Positions 10,500 to 21,311 of a stretch of 32,267 nt of DNA are shown piece after piece. Position numbers and translations under genes: made by a program. The first letter of the stretch is position 1; each line of letters opens with the position of its first letter. The stretch is from Paramacrobiotus richtersi (taxonomy: Eukaryota > Tardigrada > Eutardigrada > Parachela > Macrobiotidae). Where the stretch lies: NCBI GenBank assembly GCA_034698045.1, contig JAQGAU010000274.1:1-32267 (forward strand), written 5' to 3'. The notes below the pieces were generated by a model. That model was not told the origin of the DNA and searched no databases. It saw only the letters and a program-made list of their open reading frames with translations.

Positions 10500-12515
10500 A
10501 TGAATAGTTCTTCCGATCCGGACAACGCATCGCTGGCCGTGCGGATCCCAGTCAATAGGACGGAAGAGTATGGATCCTCCAGTAGTTTAATCGCTGTATC
10601 ATCGGTTACATTAATCCTTAACGTTGCAATGCTGCTGATTCTCTGCAAGGAGAAGTCCGCTCAGTCGTCATTTAGCGTCTACATCACCGTTCTGCTGTCT
10701 ACTAACATACTATACGCATGCACCGGTAACACCATGGATATTCTTACTCAGCAAAATGGGAATGTTTGGTGGCTAGGGGATCGGTTGTGCTTCCTGTACA
10801 TTTACGCAATTTACATCATCTCCGGAATAACAAGTATGACAGCAATAATAATGGTGAAGGTTAGACTAGTATGCATCACTATTGCAAAAACTTTACTGCC
10901 GTTTGGGCAGAATAGCCTTTCGCAATGTCGACGTTACTGTTCACTTAGATTAAGCAGTCGCTTTGAGCTGCTTATAGGTTTCAAGCGCAACGAGGTGGCA
11001 GTGGTAACCTCCATACAACACCACCTAACCTGAATGAACTTAATGACAAAAACGTCTGTTTCCCGCTAATAAGCCCTATGTAACAGTTCAAGAATTCTTT
11101 GTTACCCATTTATCACCAATATCGTTATAGTCTCTCAAGACGTCATAGAGGGATGCTCAAAGGTCACCTTCATATCAAACACTTCTGTGATGAAAGTCAG
11201 TGCAGAAAGGCCGGTAATTGCATGTCTGTTTCACCGGATAGTTGTTAGCTGTTCTGCAATAATAAGAGATCATTTCGACAGTCTACCACGGTTTACCGGG
11301 AGCTTGTCGCAGATGCGTTTATCGGCTGGAATATTCCCGGAAATAGTGCAAAGCCGTCGTAGCCAGGCAGCAAGTAAAGTTGTAAGGAAATGGTAGCGGG
11401 CTCTGCAGCTAAGCTGTGCATCCGGTTGAAACTGACTACGAATCAGCACTTTGCAGAAGTTAACGGATAAAAATGGCTGATTAGCTGTCAGGTGATCGAA
11501 ATAAATGTTTACGGTCGTCAAGTAACGTTAAAGCTCAATAGTACGATTGGAAAGTAGCTCCAAAATGGGTCAGCATCATCCATGAACAATTTAATTGTAG
11601 GCAACAGACGTTTGTTGGTTTTTGATAGCTCTATAGTCTATATGTACCCGAAAAAATAATTTGGTGTTGCTTTTTCTGGACATTTACCGGGACAGGAATG
11701 GTTATTATTATGTTTAAATGCCTTGCGGATGTTCGGCCGTAATATTTTTAACTATCGATGTCATACACCAACGCCGTATAATGTCCGTATTTACTAAACC
11801 CTTAAACCCTAAACCCAATTTACTGAACCCTACCTTTCTAGTTCATTCGCACGCCCTTATTGTGATCAACCGCCTCTGGGCCCTGTTCCTTCCTGTCTCT
11901 TACAAAATCCGGCACACAACCCGAACAGCCTGGCTACTTTGCGGAATCATGATCCTTTACGTCCACGTCATTCTGTTACCAAATCTGGTACTTGATGCGG
12001 TGTATCACCGTCAAGCCGACGCCTGCCAACTCAACACGGATGCCCAGTGGGAATGGTCCGTGTTCATGATGGTATGGATCTTCGATGCTCCCGTTGTGTT
12101 TATCATCGGGTCATATCCTTTTCTGTTGTGGAAACAAGTTCAACGAAACCGGGCGCTGAAGAAGATCCATAGCGGGACTGTGGCAAGTACTCGCAGCACA
12201 GCAGGCAGCACAATGAATCGTACAGCTGATTATGCGGACATTCATGCAAGCCACAAGCCAGGCAATGTTATGATAAACAGAAAGAAATCCCGGCCGTTCG
12301 TAATGCTAACCTTTTTAACGATTGGTATAATGTTCTGCTATGCGCCTTGCTTGGCCTATTATACGTTAGGTCTGTTTATTACACTGGATTATTCGGATCC
12401 CTATTATCAAGCTACCACTACTCTGTACGCACTGCAAGCACTGTTGGATCCCATCTTTTTTGCGCTGAGTTTTAGTGCTTTGCGAAGTTACATTGTATCG
12501 TGGTGGAAGCGTTGA
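10500..12515 (+). CDS. Rhodopsin-like (class A) 7-TM receptor, divergent orphan
   Basis: Exons 10500-10833 and 11842-12515 encode 335 residues. The junction (donor GTATGA after ...GIT, phase 1; acceptor TTTCTAG) falls in TM3 and restores exact class A spacing: C97 (3.25) lies 25 residues before R122 (3.50). N-terminal sequons NSS, NAS and NRT are at about residues 2, 9 and 19. Approximate TM segments: 28-49, 56-82, 97-120, 140-162, 184-208, 262-288 and 299-323. C97 and C173 (in ECL2) can form the usual disulfide. Hallmark motifs are altered: DRY is N121-R-L, TM6 CWxP is CYAP, and TM7 NPxxY is DPIFF. Ligand class cannot be assigned. A broken paralogue lies downstream (14638-14974 and 18985-19460), so this belongs to a locally duplicated family. 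The ATG at 10500 was chosen because the in-frame codon at 10479 is TTG. A possible AATAAA is at 12977. Confidence 0.85.
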
Positions 12516-12794
12516 CCGATTTCGAATCAATGAAAATCAGCATACAACAAAATTATGTTGGCTACTACTACAGGAGGACATGGGTGTACACGAACCATAA
12601 TTTTGCAGTATTCTTATTTCTCATCCTCGTTAATCTCCGGAAACTTTTTCAAAGGGAGCTGGGAGTCCACATTCCACACGCGCCTCGCACGTGTGCCCGC
12701 AATAACTGAGTCATAAAAGAACTAGCTGTTAAATACTGCTGCACACAGAAAATGTTTTTTTTTGTTACTTCAATATCTTGTTCCATACGGCACG

Positions 12795-12842
12795 CCAAGG
12801 CATTCTAAATTACCTACTAAAGGAAGTTTAGATATGCCTTGG
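12795..12842. repeat. Hairpin-forming inverted repeat
   Basis: CCAAGGCATTCTAAA pairs with TTTAGATATGCCTTGG with a single one-base bulge, around a loop of about 17 nt. Pairing does not extend beyond the CCAAGG/CCTTGG ends, so the stem is about 15 bp. This is short for a microRNA precursor. It lies in the region downstream of the receptor gene and may be in its 3'UTR. Confidence 0.6.
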
Positions 12843-14309
12843 GCACACAGATACAGTAGCAACCTTCCTTGCACCCGCTTTGTACCGTTGGACGGTTTAC
12901 TAGGTCTTGCGCTGCCGACTCTTGAATCGAATCTATCTATCTGTACTGTACGTATGAAGTACGGAAGTATTCGAACAATAAATATCGTGTGCGAACCGTT
13001 CAAGATTTACATAACTTGTATTTGTCCGCTGTAGTTGATCAATGGTAATTATGGTATCGTTCGATAACAGTGCACATCACGCACCATTGCTGCTCGGGCT
13101 GCCGTACTACGTACTTACACACTTTACGTTTACTGCGTCCAAACATTTAAAAGAACTATTCTATTCTGTTGTTTACATAATAGATAGCGATCCAGTTCAT
13201 CAGGGCGCAAGCCGGTTTTCCTAAGAACTATACAGATAAGCGTATCTGTAGTCTGATTTAACCGATGGCCAGATTTAAACGACATATCTTACCGATTGTT
13301 CGAATCTTACCGACATATTTTTTTGACAAACTTCAATAGAACCGCGAAAGAACAGATTGGCAAACGAAACGAAAGTTTAGAACAGCAGTGTAAGACGTGG
13401 GATTATTGTGCTACGCTTACAAAATTCAGTATGCTTCGTAGATACGACTTTCGCTGAAACTGCTTACTAGACTTTACTAACACACCTGTGTCAATGCAAA
13501 CACTCGTTTCTTCTGCTGGGTCTGCTGTTGAAAAATACTTCGTAAAGTACTGGTTTTGCATATTGGTTACAGCAACACAATCGATCGAATGATTTGCACG
13601 GTAAAGTTGTTATCTGCTTGTTTATTGCTGCATATCGTTCCGAGCATTCTGGGGATTTTTTTCAAACTATCGCAAATGATGACATTTCTTCTACCAAACA
13701 ATAATGCTCTCCAAGGGTGTGCTCTCATGACCTGGTAGGCTGGTGGTGCCTGCGCATCTTAACATTCGACAAATGCATCTTCTGACTCCGGAAGGGCAGT
13801 TTTGCACTCTTTCTGCGACAGGAACAAAGTAAAAGTACACTTTTTAGTCAATTACTTCACTTGGAATTTTGTCCGTGCAATCGGCATCTTTTACGCTTTC
13901 TCCGATAAAAGCCAACAGTCTGCGTATCCAGGAACCGGAAAACGCTGCCTTTCCATCGTAACAGCCGGGTACGCAATTCGCTAGTGGTTCTTTGAGTAAA
14001 CTGTTCAGGTGCTTCCAAAACCTTGCATGTTTCAGGTAATTTTTTCGCACAAGTATCCTGGTTCCGCGATCTTTTGGTCATAAGAGCTACGAAAGGAGTT
14101 CTCGCGGAATAGGGAGTTGCTGTGTCTGCCAACCTTTTCCGCGATTAGTACTCAGATGCTGAGTCTAACATTTGGCTGTTTTTTCATGCACAAATGAGCA
14201 GAGCTGTAAATATGCGCAAACATGCACGCGAAAATTTATTAGAACTTGAACAGGAAGCGCGCTGAGAAGTAGGATAAAATGTTCAGTTTGATGAGCCCAA
14301 GTGTAGCAC

Positions 14310-14390
14310 CAGCTGCCCTTTTATCCATCCGTTACGCCTGATTAATTGCGTGGACGCAGCTGCCTTTTTATCCATAAACGACGCTAATTG
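14310..14390 (+). repeat. Two-copy imperfect direct repeat, 47-bp period
   Basis: CAGCTGCCCTTTTATCCAT (14310-14328) recurs as CAGCTGCCTTTTTATCCAT (14357-14375). Similarity continues into ACGCCTGATTAATTG against ACGCTAATTG. The pair lies about 250-330 nt before the ATG of the decayed receptor paralogue and could be a remnant of its promoter. Confidence 0.55.
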
Positions 14391-14637
14391 AGCCATCCAC
14401 TCCTCCGCGAGAAAACGGTGTAATGCGACGGGAAACTTAATTCGACGCATAACGGTAACCGAAATGATTATCCAATTTTCTGACCAAATTTCTTATAGCA
14501 TTACTAGTTCTTATACACATTCTTTGGTGTCTGATTTTAACGTGCGGTGTGAAGCTACAACAACGACAGTTTTCTCCGTGCTGATAGTGAGACCTCTGAA
14601 GTGAGTCCATGCATGCTATTTTCCTATTTACAACACT

Positions 14638-14974
14638 ATGAATAGCTCGGTCACTGAGTTGGAAAATACATCGACTTCCGTCCAAACTCCGTCTAACACC
14701 ACGGGCGAATATGGGTCCAGTGCCAGCAGCCTAACGGCCGCAACAGCAATCAGGTTAACCCTTAACGCGGCCATGCTACTGGTTACTGGAGAGCGAAATC
14801 AGTTCGGACGTCGTTCAGTGCCTATATTGCCGTTGTGTTGACTACAAATATTATACGCCTGCTTTGGGAACATTATGGACATCCTTACCCAAATGAACGG
14901 AAACACTTGGTGGATGGGGGATCGGATGCGCTCCTTGTACATTTATACCATTTACTTTACTTCAGGCATTACGG
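14638..14974 (+). pseudogene. Decayed receptor paralogue, first-exon remnant (TM1-TM3)
   Basis: This matches exon 1 of the intact receptor at 10500 from its start (MNSS...GEYGSS...) through TM1 (NAAMLL), TM2 (TTNI...YAC.GN.MDIL) and TM3 (WW.GDR...LYIY.IY...GIT). The equivalent donor is kept (ACG-G then GTATAC at 14975). Two single-base deletions break the frame: one between TM1 and TM2 (about 14780-14815) and one in TM2 (about 14850). The TM3 cysteine of the receptor disulfide is replaced by Arg (GDRMRSL against GDRLCFL). No read-through frame encodes a whole product. The rest of the paralogue lies about 4 kb downstream on the same strand. Confidence 0.8.
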
Positions 14975-15004
14975 GTATACATATTACGCACTAACACCAC
15001 ATTA

Positions 15005-16614
15005 TACCAGTGTACTTGTCAAATTCATGGATATCAATAGTAAAAGGAATTATTCAATGTAGAGACCTTTACACTTAAAATGGTGACCAGATGTTGCGTT
15101 CAAGTGATTTTCTAGTACAGTTCACCCAAACAGAACATCTGACTGCCGTTATCAAGATCATTCTTAATGAATTCGATTTTCAGTGAATATTCATGGCTTT
15201 GAAGGATTTCGTGAAACAAAACCGGTATACGTTTTCCACCTTATCCAAGACAGGAATCCTTTCGGTATAATATATCAAAGTCATTATTCAAAGAGTAATT
15301 TATACGAATGCTTCAAAAGGACACTTGAGTTAAAGGCATGATTTTTCTGGCCCGTTGACTTAGCAGTCTATGACAAAACACTTTTGTTTTTTCCAGCGGA
15401 TTGCAGTGTTTCTAGCAAATCATAAATAACTGAAAATACAATAGCACTCATCCCACTGTGCATGTAGGCTGTGATCGCTGAAATCCCGTTTTCTCGAGTT
15501 TCCGCGAAATAAAACAACAGGAAAGCACCTGTTTCGGCAATTATCTTAAAATTATTTGACCAGCCAGCGCGCGGTCAACTGCAACTGTTCTAAATAAAAC
15601 AGTATTGTCGCCAGAATCGGTTGTTTTACATAAATATCGTTCCCCATTTCACCTGAAGTCCGCAAAGCTGCAACCAAATTCTAGTGATGACCAAATGTCT
15701 CCCATTTCGAAATATTTGGACAAGAGCCTTGGTTTCTCAGAAAGAATGGCGAAACAAACTAGTCAGTTCCAGACCGGAAAGCTAACATTGCCTTTTATTT
15801 TATTGATGCTAGCCATCTGTGAGATCTTTCGCTTTTTGTTTGCATACGAAAAACTTAATCAACCTGTGCAAAAAACAAATGAGACCACTTCCAATGGAAG
15901 CAAGGGACGTGAGCCGCGAGGCCAGTTGTGAAGCTTCACTGGTGTAGTCCAGAGGTCATACCGTATCTGCCCTTTTGACTATATATTCACAAGATTATTA
16001 TCTCCATAATTACGTTCCACAGTCATATCTAAATGTATTCTGTCAAAACCACCACTTCCCAGTGAACATGCAGGGATTGTTGCGAACGACCTTTAGTTTT
16101 AAAATGTTTCGGGGGGAATGTTGCGTTTGTGCAGTCTGAATTGATAAGCAGTATGCGGCCTTGTAAAAATGTCTGAAGGGCAGTACTATTTATAAATGAT
16201 CTTGCACTGTCACTGTCGTCCACAACTACAGTACCATACACTATCATGCTACGAAGTATGTTATGCAAAAGCTACGCCTGCTACATGGCATCTTCTTGCA
16301 CCTATTTCTCTGCTCACTGCTGCTACAGTCGTACGCTACGGTATGTGCATTTCGTTATGTTATGTGTGGATTTTTTAATGATTTCTTATAGCCAAAGCGG
16401 AGGTTATCGCAATGGACGCTTCCTGTTGCGAACTCTCTTAACCTTAGCCAAAGTTACTTCACTGTTCCAACGGCAAAATCTCCTTCTACGAACGGTAAAT
16501 TTACTAAACCCAGAACAGAACATCGCTTTCTTTGCACCACCGCAGAATGCGGAACATCCGTTAGCCATAGTTATAATTTAGATAACTCGGCATGTCACAC
16601 TACTGTTCCCAACG
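15005..16614. other. No well-supported gene; one weak open frame
   Basis: This lies between the two halves of the broken receptor, before the antisense LRR gene. The only frame worth noting is 15695-15931 (+), an ATG-started 78-residue frame with one hydrophobic segment (LTLPFILLMLAICEIF) and a polar tail. It has no recognised family, no splice partners and no conserved motif, and could be chance. The rest holds nothing recognisable. Confidence 0.3.
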
Positions 16615-18159
16615 TTAAGCCCATTCCAGCAGCGCAAACGTGGAGAACAACACAGCTGTCCAGAATATACGGCTGTTGAGGGTGCTAGCTGAGTTTGGGT
16701 TGCTATCAGTGGAGCACGCACCTGGCAGGCAGCAGTCGTACTGGCTCAGCGCTGGCAGGCTAACTGCCAAGTAGTAGTGATTGCTCGATTGTTCGTGGAT
16801 GACGTAATAATCGGAATCGCTTGCATCGGAAGAGTGTCCACATGTAAACTGTAATGTACTGCCTGCGCGAGACCTAACGGTTTCTTTGACGGTGTGGGCC
16901 AAGCTGACAAAGTCTCGGGCTTCGCAACAGCCGCACGACGGATCATTCGGGCACAGGCTGTTATTGGAGAAATCCCAGAAGAGGGTCGAGTGGGGATCTG
17001 TGAGGTTGACGCTGTCCAGCTGAATGGTTTGCAGTGGGAAGCTTAACCGGTTATCTCTTACATTGACATGCCATAGCTTTTTGAGGGTTGTGTTCTTGCT
17101 GTTTGTTATCGTGTGTAGTGGAGGCATCTGGGCACTTAGGGTGACATACTAAAAACGTTCACCCGGTCACCGAAGAGAACGATAGAACGGCAAATATGTA
17201 CATTACAAAGCCACAATTAGCGTGGCTGCTCACTGTTATACAAAAATGCGGCCTGCGGCGGGCAGCATTTCGAGTGGTGCTAATTTATAATTTTACTGGA
17301 TAAACAGCGTATTGTAAAGAAGCATACGGTGACTGTATACCTGCAGACTGTCAGCCACCGGTTGGAACGTGGCCCAGTCGAACGTCTCCAGCTCGTTTCC
17401 AGTAAGCAGAATATTGCTTAGTTCAGAACCGAGAGCGCTTCCACTGTCGAATGCATTCAAATCAAGAGCCTGGATCTGACATGCAACGAGGCTTATGGCA
17501 GCCAGTGCGTAGTACCCGCGTAGAAACGTAGCCGGAAGTTGCCGGATTGAACAGGACTGCAGATGCAGCATGTCCAGATCGCCCTTGACATTTGACAAAA
17601 GTGTCTCGAATCGATCCCACGTGCCGCCGCTCTGGAAACCGTACAAGAAAACGTACCGTAGACCCATACCAGCCCGTATCGGTTGAACATCTTGGGTAAT
17701 GACATTGCCTAACGCTGTGCTGCTGTCATTGCCCAGACGTAAGGCGAAATCTGATCCGTTGTTGTACATCTGTATTAGGTCAACGTCAAAGTTGCCAGGT
17801 ATGTTGAGCTCGCTGGACCGGCATTCCATCCACGGCGTTTCATCTCCGTTTACCCAATAGGGCGCGGTTACGGTGCAGCTGGGATGTGGAAGGGGAGAAG
17901 CTTGCCCTAGCGAACGTTTGCTCCCGTTATATAGAAATGGTAAGAGACAGTGGATAAGAACAGATTGTACACCAAGAGTCGTCTGCAATTTACCGTAAGC
18001 ACCACCTACCAACAGATTTGTCTAGTCTCTTTCGTCATGAAGGTTATGACTAAAAATTTTTGGCACCTTTGCATATTCGCACAACATCCTTAGTTGCTTA
18101 CCAATTGTAAACAAGATACAAATACCTGTCCATACCTCGAGGAATTTTGGAAGCTGCAT
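16615..18159 (-). CDS. Secreted leucine-rich-repeat protein, probably GPI-anchored
   Basis: Read on the minus strand: exons 18159-18102, 18005-17341 and 17127-16615, joined in phases 1 and 0, giving 411 residues. Exon 1 supplies the ATG and a signal peptide core (GICILFTIGG) with likely cleavage near AYG. The mature part has irregular LRRs at about residues 170-300: LDMLHLQSCSIRQLPA, ISLVACQIQALDLNAF, NILLTGNELETFDWATF, LWHVNVRDNRL and LFWDFSNNSLCP. A Cys-rich cap follows (CPNDPSCGCCEA), then a Cys-rich segment and a short hydrophobic C-terminus after a small-residue stretch, the pattern of a GPI signal. Extracellular binding or adhesion is expected for such proteins, but the partner is unknown. 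The gene lies antisense between the two halves of a decayed receptor gene. Confidence 0.8.
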
Positions 18160-18659
18160 TTCTTGCCGAAATCAATTTCTAGTCAAATAATCTGTCCGCA
18201 AAAATAGATCAGCAAATTTACTGTTGCTGAATATGCCCCTACATCCGATATTTGCGCTTCCGCTGCGACACATTTCCTGCAAACTGTTATGTATTCGTTA
18301 TCTGCGATGCGCAGGCATTGTTGCTTGGCGTATCATCTGAATGAAGATAAGTAAATACCGGCCAAATAATGAATGGGTCATTGCATTATCGTTAACATTA
18401 CAAGTGAGACTGCATAAATGCGCTGATAAGAAGACAAAGTGTTTAATTATTTTCCGCGGACCAGTGCACAATTGCACATAACTGAGGCAATGGCGTATCC
18501 TTTGTCAAATAACCAATTGTATCTGACTTACAAAAGATAAGAGATTTTAACGGGCACGTGATTTTAAATTCAGACCATGTTCATACCTTGTAGGTAATTA
18601 CATCTACGTATAACCCTATTTACAAAAAATTAATTCAGATCCGACCGGGCTCGAGGAGG
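18160..18659. other. Upstream region of the LRR gene, no gene seen
   Basis: This AT-rich stretch lies before the start of the minus-strand LRR gene and should contain its promoter. No clear TATA or CCAAT element was identified, and no coding exon is supported on either strand. Confidence 0.4.
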
Positions 18660-18850
18660 CCTCAAAGAGAATCCGGAAAATGATAAGTCACCCACGCGCA
18701 ACCACGCTCGTATGCACTGTGTTTGGCTGTTTCTCCAATGTCGTCATATGCGTCACCGTTCTTGGTAAATGGCACTCTGTGACATGCCTGTGCGTTAACT
18801 TCTGTTTTCCTAACTGGCTATTCTTGGCGCCGCTTTCGCTTGGTAACCAA
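18660..18850 (+). pseudogene. Possible receptor TM1-TM2 fragment
   Basis: From 18680 the frame reads ATTLVCTVFGCFSNVVICV, then a KWHSVT linker, then CLCVNFCFPNWLFLAPLSL. This follows the class A receptor layout: TM1 with G-x-x-x-N-V-V-I, a short basic loop ending S-V-T, then TM2 with N...D/N-L-L-F-L...P. The usual TM2 Asp is Asn here. It does not align well with the start of the intact receptor at 10500, so it may come from a different family member. No further exons were found, and the frame ends at 18922. Confidence is low because the match is a pattern only. Confidence 0.3.
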
Positions 18851-18984
18851 ACTGGAAAACAATGTTATCTTATCCTCCTTGAGCCGAAGAAAGCAGATCC
18901 TGCGCCACAAAGCACCAGTTAACAAATCGACATTTAGAGACGATACAGAGAACGGTAACACAATATGACGGAACACAGGGTGGT

Positions 18985-19460
18985 TGCACGAGAGACTGAC
19001 CAGACGTTTGAGTGCCAACGAAATGGTGGTACGTGGTCATGATGGTATGGGTCTTCGACGTCACCACGGTGTTCATTGTTGGGTGCTATCCGTTCTTGTT
19101 GTGGAAACAAGTCAAGCGAAGACGGACGCTCCACAGTATGCGCAGCCGAACAGCACCGAGTACGCGTATTACGGGAACTTTATCGCATCATTCACCTGAT
19201 GTTCTTGCAAGCCATGCAATACGCCATGTCAGAAACAGTGCAAAAAAATCCCGGCCGTTTGTGCTGCTGAGTCTTTTGACGATTAGCATCACCATTTGCT
19301 ATGTACCATGTTTCGCTTATTACACGTTGGGTTCGTTTGTTGCACTGGAGTATTCGGATCCGTATTATTTAGCTGCTACACCTTAGCATTGTTCGATCCA
19401 CTATTTTTTGCATAAAGTTTCGATACGTTAAGGAGGTATATGTTGTGGTTGTGGAATCGA
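18985..19460 (+). pseudogene. Decayed receptor paralogue, second-exon remnant (ECL2-TM7)
   Basis: This aligns with exon 2 of the intact receptor from ECL2 onward: a TGCCAAC cysteine, VMMVWVFD (TM5), CYPFLLWKQVKR, a shorter ICL3, KKSRPFVLL...CYVPCFAYYTLG (TM6) and DPYYLAAT (TM7 start). The frame is open from about 19012 to 19386. A 13-bp deletion near 19378-19392 then shifts it. In the restored phase, the codon matching Leu of the intact gene's ALS is TAA, in ...LFFA-stop-S. TM4 and the end of TM3 are missing. With the first-exon remnant at 14638, this is one duplicated gene split by about 4 kb. Confidence 0.78.
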
Positions 19461-21311
19461 CAAAAGGTGGCTTTAAGTAATCGATTTAAACGCAAATTTC
19501 GATACACTTTTAAATTCCTCCTAAACATATGTGATTGTGACCTTTACAACATTTCTGATGCTTGGTTTGATTCTTCAGAATTTTCGTAGTGTTCATGTAG
19601 TCAAGGAGCATATATAATCGTGATTCTTTGATAAAATGGAATTTCTTTGCCTATGACTTGACAGTTATGCGCGCTCTCGTTACCGCTACATCTCCTATAT
19701 TATTACACTAATAAATTCATACTGGAATCTGTTGCTACAAAAACACCGACACTTACTGAGAACAATCCATCTCAAATCTAGTATTCCATAATTGTGACAG
19801 GATCGATTGCGATATTTTATCCCTCAGGTTCTTAATGGCATTATTGGTAATTTCCCTCAGTTTCATTACGTCCAGGTGTTCCAGATTATCTTCACTCCAG
19901 TGATAGTGAAGCAGATCCCAGTAAAATGCTGTTGCGTAACAATCACAGGTCTCATAGCAGTTTATAATTTGCCAAAAGTTCCAGAATATATAGTAGCTTT
20001 TATAAATGATTATACATACTGTACTCGTACCTTTGCAAGCTGATATCGGTTGTTACGTAGTTGACGGTCCGGTAAACATGTGTCGGTTACCCATTGTTGC
20101 ACACTCGGAATATCCACAGCGCCTATGATGTTCTGCACAACATCCCACGACACAAGTCTGTTTTGTATGTTGTTCACTTGCGGCACTATCATAATTTTCT
20201 GACGGTCTCTAAAAACGCCGACACACCACTTCAGCAGCCCATATATTTTGTGAATCACAAGACTTTACGTTCGCATCGTTCCCTGGTGGCTTCTGATGCT
20301 TTCCGCGCTCTATTTTGCAAATTCGATAAATGGCTACCACGCTTTTCAAGCTTTGCCAGAAAATCATGTAAAAATGCTTCGGTGCACTGAATAGCTGAAA
20401 ATATGCGCACTTGCTGCTCGCTGCAGGTTGACCACAGCAAATGTTTCCAAATGTTCATTGGGAATGCGGTACATCGAATCTGGCGCTAAAATAACTACTG
20501 CACTTATGTCAATACTAAAAACTGAAGTCAAAACAACCAACGCCAGTCTTATCGTTCAAAACTGCCTTAGGATGTGGGGATGTGGCAATGTTCAATGTTC
20601 AAATCGCACTGCATGATGGCACTTCTGTGCGTACCCGTTTTTTTCTGGTATTCTGTGTGTGCGAAACAAGACATTATTCACATACAAAAATTTATCAAAA
20701 TGAAGCTTAAAGAAAGTTATCGAAATTGCTGTGTAAAAATTACTTTATTTGCTGGTTATGTGTTTATGGCATCAAAAATACCGTTTTTTAACCGAAAAAA
20801 ATGCGCAACTATTTTGTCGTGTTCAAAAGGGATAACCGAACTTAATGCCAAAGCAGAATATACTTATGCAACTTTCAGGTAAAATTGCAGCTAAAAGAGA
20901 TCGTAGATATACTTTCACCCAAGAAACTGATGACATTTACAGCATGAAAAAGGTGGGGCAGTTATTACGCTGATTTGCAGAAAGCGGGGCATTATCCCTG
21001 CCTGCAGGTCAACAAGAGAAGGGTTAGCGGTACGCAACTAAAACCATTCCATGAATCTCCGAACGATGATCTTTGGCGTAGACAAACAGATTCCAGTAAA
21101 TCTGTGCTTGTCTGCGCTCAGTCGCACCATCCGCGTTTATCGCGCAAAGCCGATTGCGCCACTGCAAAAGCTTCACTTCACAGTACGGCAGTTTTTCACC
21201 TTGCAGTCGCGCGCATACGTGGCTGTTAAACATTTTTACTTCGACATATCACAGCAGAAAGAATAAGTCGGTTTTAAAATAACGCAAATTTCTTCGATAT
21301 CAAGCTCAACA
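19461..21311. other. Intergenic, no gene seen
   Basis: Open frames up to about 100 codons occur on both strands, but none has family motifs, phase-consistent splice partners or a recognisable signal peptide. The stretch just before 21312 should contain the promoter and leader of the first Tudor-like gene; no clear core promoter was identified. Confidence 0.4.

Larger units (their letters stand above)
12516..14637. other. Intergenic between receptor and its broken paralogue; hairpin and direct repeat
   Basis: No convincing coding exon. The stretch holds AATAAA at 12977-12982 (possible receptor poly(A) signal), a 48-nt hairpin at 12795-12842, and two imperfect copies of CAGCTGCC(C/T)TTTTATCCAT at 14310 and 14357. 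Confidence 0.5.

Noticed and set aside
11794..11817. Telomere-like CCCTAAA units (CCCTTAAACCCTAAACCC) in the receptor intron
   Set aside because: Only about two and a half units, close to the 3' splice site; short C/T/A-rich runs are common there, and there is no larger repeat array.
12762..13034. Overlapping open frames of about 80-90 codons on both strands
   Set aside because: Mirror-image open frames in low-stop sequence with no motifs; probably chance, inside the possible 3'UTR of the receptor gene.
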